Assembly (NCBI GenBank): GCA_900239685.1
Contig: OENT01000080.1
Coordinates: 161,450 to 225,449 of the forward strand
Origin: Rotaria macrura
Taxonomy: Eukaryota; Rotifera; Eurotatoria; Philodinida; Philodinidae
Reading direction: 5' to 3'
Length of the DNA stretch: 64,000 bases
Shown here: piece by piece, positions 50,501 through 62,362 of the stretch
How the letters are laid out: every line of letters begins with the position of its first letter
Numbering within the stretch: the stretch's first letter is position 1
Notes under the pieces: model-generated
Seen by the model: only the letters and a program-made list of their open reading frames with translations
What the model was told of the DNA's origin: nothing
Databases searched by the model: none
Translations under genes and position numbers: made by a program

Positions 50501-53500
50501 ATATATTTTCCGAAGAAATTAGCGGGTGTACGTTTTTATTTGAGCTTTGCCAACTTTTGATTCGCCACAACTTCGATAAATTGTATCAAAGAATGGATAT
50601 TGATCCGAAGAACGAGTTTGTTTTGTTAAAATCTATGCTTGTAGAAATCAAAACTATTAAATGACGAGAAAACTTAGGAATGAATAGCTGGAAAGAAAAG
50701 TTGATCATTCATAAAGAAGACTCGTATTGTTCTATTGAAATGTTGAAATAGAAAAGATCAAGCTAGCGGAGAATCGATCTAATACAGGAATAAGACTATG
50801 CATCCTTCAATTTAATAGAGTACTTTTAGTATTAGTGCAATGGATCTGAAGAGAGCATACAAGTTCTACACGGTATTTCGTATAGAACTTCACTAGCAAG
50901 TCTTTTTCATGTATGCTTTACGAGATCAGTGGTAGAGTGAGTGAATAAGTTCAAATTTCATGTGTGAACAATTAGATGTGTTGCGTACCTATAGGGGAAA
51001 GATTATCCTGAAATCTCAGAAGTTAATTAATTGATTTGTGACTGGTATTATCAAATTACCGAATCATGTTCTAAATCAATGGCATGCTCGACAATAGGTA
51101 TGTAGATGCCAAAGGAAGATGCGCAAAATTCGATGGAATCTGAGTAAACTTATATGGCAGGTCTTGTTTATTAATTTATACGGATTAAGATTTTTGATAT
51201 TCATCTATTGATGCTCCCACTGAAACAATTAACAAGAGACGTAAGTGTGCACAAAACCATGTTCTACTCAGATATATGCAATCTAGATACTAAAAGAAAT
51301 TTAGTCAGTTTTAAGTCATAAAAAAACCATGGTGTAAATTGAACATCTTCATCGATCACATTCTCCTCCGAACCAAACAATTTGACATTCAACAAGTAGA
51401 AATATTCATGTTTAAGGCAGCATAGCATTTCAACTTCGTCATAACGTCATTTAATAGACTAGAAATAGGCAACGCTAGGTCAATGAGCGATATGAACTAC
51501 TATGAAATGAGCTTCTAATTAATTGTAGGAGAGAAGTATTGCTTTTCTTTCTATAGTCATCTAGTGGAGCATAAACGATCATTGCCCTATTCCCTCATCC
51601 ACTAAGCTATATGATCTTATTGTATTGCCATTAGGCAATTTGAATAGAATAATAAGGCTAATTCGACATTTGATGACTTTCTAAGTTGGTACTTGTAAAT
51701 CGAACTCGATTAGAAAACTAATAAAAATTTCATTTCGAGAAGTCAAAGTATCCCTGCAATCAAACTGGTCTTTAGGCGAACTAAGAATGCTTAGGTTTCT
51801 TGAAGACGCAGTTACCTATCCGTTTATCGAATTGCTTAAATTATGTATTTGATAGTAGCAGTGACCCGATCGATACTAATTATTTTTTCATTTATTGATT
51901 CACCCTTTACAGTGAGTTATTTTGCTTTGCGTAGTTAATTTTCGTATGACGTGCTTCCAATAGAAGTGTCGATCTAAAAAGAAACCTTGCATAGTTTATG
52001 TGATTACTTGACTTCCATTCAAATCGTTTACTTCACAACGAGCATATATTCTTGTGCAGAATTGACATTTTATTTGAATGAGAAAGAACAAGAGAGTTTT
52101 TTCCAAGTGACTAGAGCCTAGCATTTTCTAGTCAAACCATAGCCCGATGTATGTTTTCTTGTCTTAAATTTGAAATGATCATCATCATATTGTCATGTGA
52201 TTGAAACGACTACGAAGTTTTGATTCTTATCATAGATCAAATCAAATGAAACAAAACTAGAAAGTGTAAGTAGATTAACTATAGGATGCGTGTGTTGATG
52301 GAAGTAGAGTATAAACGATTCAGACGACAGTATTGCTTGTTACAAAAGGAAAGAACGCACGTTGTCTACTGATATAGTTCGAATTGTATGTGTTTTGTGT
52401 TTCATGCTAGATATCAATATGTTGACACTTCAGTAGTGAAAGATGTCTTTAGAACACATAAACATGTTTATCTCTTTTTCATTCAAAATTTATTTGTCTC
52501 GAGACGCATCAGACGATTTATTATATATCAGCAAGAATGAGAAATATGAATTAGATTCTTCCCTTTTCTTTTAATACTAGACGAAAAATCGACGACGACA
52601 ATATTGCGTACAGCATTTGCATTTTTCTATGCAACTGTTACAATAGAAAGAGAAGGGCTAGTTTTGTTCTTCAGATAATCAAATATAGAATGAATAGAAT
52701 ATCGGAAGACTTTAGAGAACAAAAGAAGAATAAAGAGAATTTCTCAAAAGAAAAGAGTACAGAACTAGGATGTGTTCTAGTTGAAACTAATGAGTAGACT
52801 TTTTAAATATAACGAATCATAGTATAATTTGAAGGTTATTCTCATTTTTCTAATTTTATGCGTGCTTCAAAACGTATTATCAGACATGACAGATTGTCCA
52901 AAGAATAGTTAGTGGCTTTGAATGACTTTTCACTATTCAAGCATATCTGACTACGGATTTTGATAGTTTCAGGCTCGGCAATCGAATTAGTTCTAAATTC
53001 CAGATAATCAAAAGAGATCTAACAATACTATCACCAGAATGAAAACGAACATGTTCTTGATTGTCTATATAGAATTTCTACAACAGAAGTCAAATAAATA
53101 GTATTTTTCTATTTTATGATAACACGTAAAATGATTAAATTCTTACTTGAGCACATCCTGTCCGTCTTGCCCCAGACTTCCCTTGATTAGTGAATGTGAA
53201 AATTTGCCTGGAAAACACGTGATTTCAAGGTTTTCATACGGTTAGAGAAAATTGACACTTGCTTCACGATATTAAAGTTTGTTTCAAGTTTTTCCCTTCA
53301 ATTAATTTTTCGTTTCTCTAACATTTTTCAGCTAATATTAGTACTACAAAGATTGATAAGAGAAATATACTTAACAGTGTCACCTAGTTGTATTTTTAGT
53401 TTTTGATTTATTTTTGTAACTAACTGAAGTTTTCAGTAAAATTATCTCTATTATTTTTAGATTTCTAGGCTTGCCGTTAGTGCTGCCAGAAATAATCAAT

Positions 53501-55356
53501 TTTCGTTGAACACGTGAGAATTGAAATAGGTGTATGATAATATAATGTCGAAGTGTGTTCTTTTAAAAAACTATTTAGATTTTTATTTGGCGTAGTGTAT
53601 TCATCAAAACTATTGTTGACGATTTCACTTGTTCTCTACTCGAACAATAAACTTTTTTCAGAAAAATTTAACAAATTTTCATGTCTTTTCTTACTGCCAG
53701 CTTCTACGATCGAGCATCTCACATTCCACAGCCTGCAGTCATTCTATTTATTTAAATGTTATTTGCTTTAAACAGCATGATAGAGTCATCTTTTAAATCA
53801 AGCTTTATTTTACCATATTTACATCTACTCATGTAATTAGAACGCTACTGTTAGAGTTAATGAAAACATGCGATACGTTATTTTTCCCCTAAAAAGTAAA
53901 TATTCAAACAAAGAGTTTCATCATAATAAACATTTTGATGTACTTCTGAAAAAAAAAGACTTCAATATTTGAAATGAGTATGGAAACAAAAATGTGAGAT
54001 GTAAATTCAATTATTTTCGATCCTTGCTCGATAAATATCACTGTCAAATATTATCGTTGAGTTTTCTAGTATAACGGCAGGTTTTTACCTAAGTTTTAAC
54101 TCAAGATCTAATTCCGGATGATTAGACTATGAGAAGGAAGCCTAATAGTATGGAAACAAGGTGATATTTGAGTTTACAGTTCAACTTGAATAAATTAATC
54201 TCTATTCTTTAAGTTTTAGAATATTTAATACTAAATTTTAGAAGTGATGATGAGCCTCGTTACAACGGAAAGTTAAATATCATCATTGGATAGAATACTA
54301 CAACTGGAACACAAAAAAAAAAAAAACAACGAAATGCATGTGGGAATTAGAAAAGAGAATACATTCATACATCCATACGTAAATGCTTAGGTATGTATAG
54401 TTGACTCAGTTTAAATATCGCTAGCTGACATATAAATCAAATTTGATTCAAAATTCGACGAATTGAGTGTTTAAAAAAATGAAAACATATCCGTTGAATA
54501 GTTGGACGACTGCACACTAGGGTAGAGATTTTTGTACAAAAAGAATCGTTTGTGAACTAGATATCTTTAGTTTCCAACATTTAAACATAGAAGATAGTGT
54601 AGTGCTATATCTAATGAAAACTGCTAAATTGAAATATCTAAAGAAGAAAGAAGAAATTTATCAGTTAGATTATTAGCATAGCGAATCACTTTTGGAGTGG
54701 TGTAACTCAATTTCAATGCACAAAGACTGTAGATATTTACACGATGAATAATGATGTTGAAACTGAACCCCATTCAAACGAATCAATCGAATTCAAGCGT
54801 TATGGTGGATGTGTAGTTACAGTTAGATTTATGGTTCATACAATATCGTGTTTTTTCTTTGTCTTGTCTAAAATAGAATCTGAATTTCGCATATGACATT
54901 GATCATGCCATGTAATTTAATTTTAGTCTATTCTTCTCGGTTTTTAATTATCTTGAAATGTCAAAGACATGATTCAATATGCATATTTACTGTATTGATG
55001 TGTGTAAAATACTGTATTGTGTATTCTCAAGGGAAGTTTAACTGCATGCTAAGTTATGATGTAAATTGATAGTTTTAAATAATATACAATGGATCTTTGT
55101 CTTACCTATTTTCTTCGTCTTATAATCTATGTATTTGATACCGTGCGTAAAATCGATTGATCATCTTCATTGCTATTAACTAGTCTAAATATATGCCATG
55201 TAAAAGAAAACATATAAATCAATAAAATGACATTGATGAGCTGGTGATAAGGAATAATTTATTTACTGCAGTTTCTTATGCAAAAGCAAGAGTGAACCAG
55301 TGTCATTCTATTGTCTTCTCTCTTTCTTTTTAGTGTGCTAAGACGTATCGTATAGG
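44556..55356. other. Long gene desert, about 10.8 kb
   Basis: I examined both strands and found no frame with splice support or recognisable domain, and no rRNA or tRNA. The longest frames (for example 49841-50098 minus and 53553-53771 plus) have biased AT-driven compositions. A poly-A run lies at about 54308-54325. Regulatory DNA for the opsin may lie at the right end. Confidence 0.5.
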
Positions 55357-57876
55357 ATGGTTCACAATTATTCAATGGAATTATATGAAAATCTAACACC
55401 AGATAATCCCTTATTTTGGAGACGTCCATCGCCTATTAATTGTAATATAGTACGACTTGTTGGAGTATTTCTATGTCTTGTTGCATTTATTGGTATTGTT
55501 TTAAATGGAGCCCTTCTTTATAGTTTTGCTCGATATAGATTTCTTCGTACTCCACCTAACATATTTATAATGTTCATTTCAATTATTGGTCTTCTGGCAT
55601 CGTGTAGTATGATTCCATTAACGAGTAGTTCATCACTTTATTGCTATTGGTTATACAGTCGTGTTGGATGTCAATTTGAAGCTGTTATGGCTTTTCTATA
55701 TGGATGCTCAAGTTCATATTTACTTTGTGCAGTAAGCCTTAGTCGATGTTATGTTGTTGTAAAGCCATTTAATGCGAAAGCCGTTACTGTAAAGTATTCT
55801 AGTAATTTAATCAAACAGGATTAAAGCTTATCATCTTTTTAAGGTCACCAAATGTATTCTTGTTGCTTCTGTGACTGTTATGATTGCATTTTTCTGGACG
55901 ATGTTACCTATCATTGGATGGAATGAATATACCTTGGAGGTTGGTAGTTTTGTTTCTAAATTATTTTTCAACCGAAAAGATCATCTTGTCAACTACTCTA
56001 ATAATGTGATCAATAATAAAAGGATTACAGTAAGCTCAGTAAAAGTGAACGATGACAACAACACTTAATGGTCTGCAGATTACAACAATCGAAATGAAAA
56101 CAAATTGTGACAGAATTTCGTCAAATAATATCGAGAGCGAAGTCATTTCAAAACGTACAGTGCTTGTGAGATATTTTGAAAATTGAATCGAAGCAATGCT
56201 TGATGGTCATTTTAATACATGTCATCAATAGAGCAGCTTTAAGTACAACGACAATATCGACGATTACCCAGTGAAAAAATATCAAATTATGGGAAATTTC
56301 AGTAGATTATAATAGGATTTTTCTGCACTAAAATCCAAATTGTAATCGATTGAAGTCGTCGTAAACAACGATAATTTGATTTTTAATCAAACAATAATCT
56401 TAAAAATCCGCTAAACTTTTCATGAAAATCATGCATGTTTGATTAAAAATCAAATTATCGTTGGTTACGACGATTTCAATCGATTACAATTCAGATTTTA
56501 GTGCAGAAAAATCCGATTATAATCTACTGGAATTTCCCATAATTTGATATTTTTTCAGTGGGTATCTTATCTCGTTTCAATGTTACAAACTCAGATATGT
56601 GATCTATGAAACTTGAAAGAATTGTGGTGATTTCTACTCAATCTTCCGAATTGTTGAAAGTAGAAATACTCTTTTTATGCATTCTGTGGAATACAATAGA
56701 TTTTTCAATAATTAGATTGTTTAAAATAATAGGAAAAAATGTACTCAAAGTTCTCTTGTTTCAATATCTAAATCTAGCAAGTTGATAACTGTTGTCATTA
56801 TTTAGTTATTTTAAACAACCATTCATCATCTTGCATTTTGAAACGGATATGAGTATTCTTGTAAATAATCAGTCTTCTTCTCTAAATTTATTCATACGAA
56901 GATCCAAGAGACTGAGATTTCAGCAGGCTCCAATAAATGAGGATAAGATGAACGAAAAACGTAATGTCTGACAAACCTTTTGTTCCGTTTTTTTCATTGG
57001 AACTAATTCATCGCTATTAACTAAACAAGTTTGTTTCTTTCTTGATCTGGAAACTCACGCATAGTTTAATTGATATCAACGAAATAAATGTCTTTGGATT
57101 TAAAAATGAGTCCCATCCAGGATTATAAAATGTCCGAAGAGTAACCGATTGTTAATTAAATCCTTGAGCAAAACTGTTCTGTTTAAATGCTAAATTTTTC
57201 TTTTACCAAATGACATTCGATAATCATATGTATTATTATTATTTAGGGAGCTCTTACTTCTTGTTGTGTAAATTGGCATGATCGACGATTTCTTTATGTT
57301 TCATTCAATTTGTTCCTGTTCGTGTTTGTTTACTGTATTCCATTGATTATTCTTGTTGCAACAAATACCATAATTTATCTCGGATTAAAACAGATGAGAC
57401 AAAAATTGGCTCATGGCGATAAGACAGAATTAAGTCAAAAGCGAATTGAAATGGAAGGAAGAATTCTTAAAAGTAAAATTTTTTGAAAACAAATCCGATC
57501 ATATAATTGTATTTCTACAGGCATACTAATAACAGTATCTGGTTTCATATTGACATGGACTCCATATGCCATTGTTTTTTTTCTATCAGCATTCGGTAAT
57601 AACTCTACAGAAATGTCACCTTTGGCAACATTCATTTGTGCTTGTTTTGCTAAGTCATCTGTTATGTGGATTCCAATGCTTTACATAAGTACGTCAACTC
57701 ATTTTCGATTGAGTTTCGTCGATATGAGTACAAAGGAGAAACAAGGTCCAATGAATATCGCAGGTACAGGCGTACGCTCAGTATCTGCTGGACTTGGAAA
57801 ACACGAAGTCATACTACCAATATCAGTGATTAATTCATTCAAAGACAAAAATATTTCTGTTATTAATGGTAAATAA
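55357..57876 (+). CDS. Opsin with retinal lysine but altered G-protein motifs
   Basis: Four exons, 55357-55788, 55844-55939, 57247-57472 and 57521-57876, join in phase to 369 residues. Opsin marks: Lys296 in CFAKSSVMW (helix 7, Schiff-base lysine), Glu108 after Cys105 (GCQFE) at the place of bovine Glu113, and Glu176 (TLEGALTSCC) at the place of Glu181, six residues before Cys182. GWNEY in extracellular loop 2 and WTPYA in helix 6 also fit. Odd: the DRY/ERY motif after helix 3 is S129-R130-C131, and NPxxY in helix 7 is IPMLY (302-306). Such changes suggest unusual or lost G-protein coupling, as in photoisomerase-type opsins. Intron 2 (1307 bp) contains a MITE. Bdelloids have cerebral pigment spots, so light sensing is plausible. 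Confidence 0.88.
56267..56562. mobile_element. MITE with TA target duplication (Tc1/mariner-like)
   Basis: A 296-bp near-palindrome whose ends read CCCAGTGAAAAAATATC (left) and CCCACTGAAAAAATATC (right, reversed). It is flanked by TA on both sides (56265-56266 and 56563-56564). The arms are about 130 bp each, with a short loop. No coding capacity. The TA duplication points to the Tc1/mariner superfamily. It sits in intron 2 of the opsin gene and probably accounts for part of that intron's length. Confidence 0.85.
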
Positions 57877-58356
57877 ATTGATTCATCAATTTTTAATAAT
57901 AACATAACTGCTTTTTTTTCGCATAAATATAATAAACGCTTGTTTGCATATCTTCATCAATAAAAAATCTACCATTGTTGCTACAACAATAGAACCCGAA
58001 AATTACGAATCAATGTTTTCTTCTATTGGCTGGTTTCGAAATATTTGTTTATAGTGTGTCGGTACATTCAAAGACATCATTTCCATCAGCCCTCATGTAC
58101 GCACACCTTGCATTTAAATACTATTGTGACATGCATGAAGATAAGAACCAAACAAATATTGCGTATCTTCATAAAGAATCAACGTCGACTACTCAGTAGG
58201 AGTGTCACTTGTTTTTTTTTCGTACCAAATCAAATACGACGATTTTACTTTTCTCGACAATGGAAAGCCAGCCAATTTACTTCATTCAATAAAGTCAAAT
58301 AGAGCAGAAGTGGAACACCGTTTGCTTAACAAGGTCTGATTTATTCTTAATAACAG
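57877..58356. other. Spacer between opsin and LRR pseudogene
   Basis: AATAAA-like words near 57930 and 57960 could serve the opsin transcript. A frame at 58045-58302 is His/Arg-rich and of no known family; the end of this stretch (EVEHRLLNK just before 58333) may belong to an earlier exon of the LRR gene. Confidence 0.4.
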
Positions 58357-59512
58357 CGTCGAAAGATACTGATTCATGCCAGGGAGTATGCAGGGGGCAG
58401 CATATTTTTTTCGGTTTTAGTTGATCCCATAGAGCTACGCGAAGATATAGGCCAGTACGGTTTTTATGAAAAGTGGGATGAAAAGGAAAGAATGTAAGTG
58501 CTAGTTTGTTATGTTTTTTATGATAATGACAGAGTACTCGTACTAAGATGTCATAGTTTCTTTGAAGAACTGTTACCGCTATTTATATTACAATTAGGAG
58601 ATCCAATAAATTTTCATGACTTTGTTTGCCGTAGTAATTAATCGTCATTTTTCTTCCCAATATTTATCCTTTCAAACGGTCACTTTTTGATACTGGAACA
58701 GGTTGTGGGAAAAAAACTGTGACTGCCCAACGCATTGTGCCTGTCCAACAATCGACTTTGCCAACAGCGTGGAGATAAGTATTTAGCTAGAAACTTTTCA
58801 CCGTCTTTGGTACTATAGCCAACAATATATGGTCTGAATTATTACAACATTGAACTCGAAAATCGCATCGCTAAATGCAATCGTCGTTCTGTAGTTTTTA
58901 ATAACCGACAATTAACAGATCGAGACGCGTTGATTGTCGCCAGATTAGCAATTCTTAAGAAAAAATGCAAGCAACTCTACTTGCTAGAGAACTAGATGAC
59001 TGAAAGAGGTACCTGGAACATAGCTGATGCATTGACTAACAACAAAAATTTGGTGACTTTGTGTCTTGCCTACAATAACATATCGGACAAAGGTGCACAA
59101 TATTTGGCTACTGTACTTTCGGAGGGAAATTCGATTCTTAAACATCTTAACCTATCTTCCCGTAGTATTGCAGATGAGGGTGCAAAATATTTGGCGGAAA
59201 TGCTGAAGACAAATCGAAAATTAGTTAATCTCGATGTACCGGAAAATCGAATTAGCAACCAAGGAGTGATATCATTGGCCAAGGCACTCACCTATCATAA
59301 TAAGACTCTTAAGCGCCTGATGATCTACTCTAGCACGTGTATCAGTGACCTATGTGTTCAATGTCTTGTCGGAATGCTCACACACAATCAATCTTTAAGG
59401 CAGTTTTGGATTCAGAGTTGCAGTATTTCAAGAGCTGGTCAAAAAAAAACTTCAAGAGGTGATTAGATTCAAGCGAAAGTTTTCCTTGAATGTTAACAAA
59501 AAAATTATATGA
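58357..59512 (+). pseudogene. Decayed NLRC-like leucine-rich-repeat gene
   Basis: Coding pieces are recognisable at 58357-58493, 58702-58774 and 58819-59512. The first two encode AGGSIFFSVLVDP then GQYGFYEKWDEKERM and a Cys-rich LWEKNCDCPTHCACP. The third begins PTIYGLNYYNIELENR and continues into ribonuclease-inhibitor-type repeats (NLVTLCLAYNNISDKGAQYLA; LKHLNLSS..IADEGAKYLAEML; LVNLDVPENRISNQG). Three lesions are visible: the donor after the second piece reads ATAAGT instead of GTAAGT (58775); an in-frame TAG at 58993-58995; and a one-base excess in the A9 run at 59441-59449, without which the normal tail follows to a TGA at 59512. This family is common in bdelloids. A restart at the ATG at 58996 could still give a 156-residue LRR fragment. 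Confidence 0.75.
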
Positions 59513-61483
59513 AACTATAAAAAACAGAATTAATCTAATTAGTAGTGACACTCCTTCAGATGAGTGTGCTTTGCTTTTAATAAACACAAATTTCACAGAA
59601 AATAGAAATCTTTGGATAGAATTGTAGTAGTTGGCTGTCTCTAATTCGATTGATTTTCAGACTATTGCTGATCTTATTGTAAATAAGAATTCTTCTTAGT
59701 TACTGTTCTCCATCTTACTACGTTTTGATGAAACAAGAATGCCAGAACACTTAATCTTCTCGTGATAACTTTGTTTGTTCCTAATCATGATTTTTAAAAA
59801 ATACTCCCACAACGGTACATATACGTACGGCAGAAGTAAAGCACGCACATTCACATCACTCTTTTCAAAGAAACGCTCATATTTATAATCAAATACACCA
59901 ATATTTGAAACAAATCAGATTTTGATGAACATTTTCTCGCATAGGCGAAGAGATTCTTCTTGAGAATCGAATAAGAACTATTTATGATTAAACTAATTTT
60001 AATCGACTGTAAGAATAAGGTCTAGAAACGGAAATTCGTCTGTATGTGTACCGTGTGTCTGTCGCACCTGGCACAGATGGTTATAGTGATAGTACATAGG
60101 ACGGTGGCTGTGATATACGTAAATGACCATAGCGATTTCGATAAACGCTACAGACAGACAGAGGCTAACTTTCTTTTCTATCATCTTCAGAGAAGTGAAT
60201 TCATGAGTAGATGTTCGTATGCGGGTGTTATGTAAAAATCAGACAGTCTACGTTCAAGTGAATCTATTTCGGTTCACATTACTTCTTAATATGACTTGCA
60301 AGTTGCAATATTATTTCTTTTAAAATCAGCATCATTGTTGACAAGTTTTTCCTTGCTAAAGACGATTATGCAATATATCTCAAAGATTAGTTCACCAAGT
60401 GTTTCAGCACATTTCATTAGCCTTGCTGAAAGCTAAATACTTCAAGGACAAAACTATTTCCAGATGAATGGAAGAAGAATTAGTTATGAACGATGATTAA
60501 ATAGAAAAACAAAAATAAATGAACAGTTACTTTCCTATGAAATCTAAGTCAATTTTTTTTCAATTGGATTGATTTTTCGAGTATTAGTCATATTGATAGC
60601 TATGTCATTCAACTCTTGGTCATTTCTGCATACTTATTCTGCTTGATAATAATTCAATGAATGAACTTCTATCAGAGGGTTTTTCTTCTACTGAAGTAAT
60701 CAAAAGCCGAAGCATCTCGCATAGACCTCAAAAGAGGTTATCGTTTTTATTTGCGTTTCATCGGCCATAAATTTTACACTCGTGAATATATCGATCGATA
60801 TACCTCAATGTTGAAAGAAGGATTCTTATCAACATGAAGAATATACATTATTCTATCAAATTTTACATTTTTCATCTCGAGTTTAGTAGACAGTAAATAA
60901 TACAATCTCCTCTAAAGTATAGCTTATATCTAACGGATGATTTGTATGGAAATCATATTGGTATTGAGGTATTGACAAAGTTTCGCGCCATGTTGAAGTG
61001 GAAAAGGAATAAATCTTGATGAAATCATATTCAGAATTCGAAACAATTTGTTAACATGAGATTGAAGTGCCTTTGTAAGACTATATGTGCAAAGAAGGAC
61101 ATAAATTGATAATCGATATGAAGTAAACTATTTCTTTTCTTTTAGATGAAAACCTATTGCAATGTATTCTAAGTCACATATCGTTTGATTTTTGTAAGAA
61201 AAAACAAATGATGCCGAGCACTTCTGAAAGAATAAATTACATTAGCAGGCAGGGTGAATCCAACGAATAGATAATCTCTGAAAGTTCAACAGATTGCAAT
61301 AAACTATTCATCATAACTGTGTTTTCATGCAAAATTTATTGTATGTTTATTCTTACAATTTTTATTTTATTCACTTGTAATTGTATGATTAACAAAAGAA
61401 TAATTATGAACAAGTACACACAATTAACAATAGAGATAATAATTCATTCGAATCTATCACAAGTCTCATCTGATCCGTACAAT
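59513..61483. other. Intergenic, no gene seen
   Basis: 2 kb between the LRR pseudogene and the 3' end of the FkbM gene. Frames at 59999-60235 overlap on both strands and are unsupported. Confidence 0.45.
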
Positions 61484-62362
61484 TTAATTAGTTGAATTAT
61501 TGATAATAAAAGGTAGTCGTTTATTATGATAGGATTCATCGTCCATGTAAATTAATTTAGTTTTGCACGAATTCGTATACTGCTGTAATGTTGATATGGC
61601 ATTTTGAAATTTTTGGTTAAAATGTTCACCGTAGATCAGATCAATCGAACAATAAACTCCACGTAGTACGAGATGCGCAATGAGTGTTGTATCATGTCCT
61701 TCAATGTCACTTTTGATCATAAGTCTTGGTAGACCACTACCCAGTGGTATTTTTCTATTTAATACGTTTGTTTTGAACCAAGCTATGAAGTCGATGCTTG
61801 GTACAGTAATAGTTGCTCTCTTATTACCACCTTCTAAACTTGCTCCCCATTGATTATTTCTTTCATTTCCTGGTTCAGTATAGAACGTGAGATTTGTTTC
61901 AACAATACTAACAGCAGTCGATGTAAAAATCTTTACACGCCAATTTCTCTTCAAACAATAGTTTTCGAATTCTTTCAAATAACTATCATGTAAAGGATTA
62001 GCTTCGAAGCCAACAGAACATACTTCACCACTCTGATTTCCGAACATTTGTCTGAATAGTGGCAGTACACTTGCACCTGGATAGAGATGCGGCTCATACA
62101 TTTTCCGAATTTGTATTCCAATGTTTGTTCCCATATCGATGTAAACATATCGACAACCATCTAATAAATTGTCTTGTTGACGTTTTTCTTTAGGTAAAAG
62201 TGAGTGCAATTTCATGGAAGATTTCCGGTATTGTAGTATGAAACTGAATGAAATACTGAAAATGACCAAAGAACTAATCAACATCCATTTGATAATATTA
62301 TTTGAAACGAGTTTTTGATGACGATTTTCATCACGAATAATAATATTGTCATTTTGAGACAT
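61484..62362 (-). CDS. FkbM-family methyltransferase, type II membrane protein
   Basis: 292 residues in one exon. A short cytoplasmic tail is followed by one membrane helix (about 24-43), indicating a Golgi/ER type II topology. The catalytic part has the SAM-binding loop VYIDMGTNIG (D76-G82), an acidic turn FEANP (119-123), TAVS (149-152) and IKSDIEGHD (217-224), which is the FkbM family's KxDIEGxE-type motif. FkbM proteins O-methylate sugars or other small substrates; the substrate here is unknown. The Asn-rich lumenal part has sequons at N108-N109-Q and N157-L-T. No introns are visible. AATAAA-like words near 61380-61400 lie in its 3' flank. I am sure of the fold, less of the substrate. Confidence 0.85.
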   Translation of the reverse strand: MSQNDNIIIRDENRHQKLVSNNIIKWMLISSLVIFSISFSFILQYRKSSMKLHSLLPKEKRQQDNLLDGCRYVYIDMGTNIGIQIRKMYEPHLYPGASVLPLFRQMFGNQSGEVCSVGFEANPLHDSYLKEFENYCLKRNWRVKIFTSTAVSIVETNLTFYTEPGNERNNQWGASLEGGNKRATITVPSIDFIAWFKTNVLNRKIPLGSGLPRLMIKSDIEGHDTTLIAHLVLRGVYCSIDLIYGEHFNQKFQNAISTLQQYTNSCKTKLIYMDDESYHNKRLPFIINNSTN

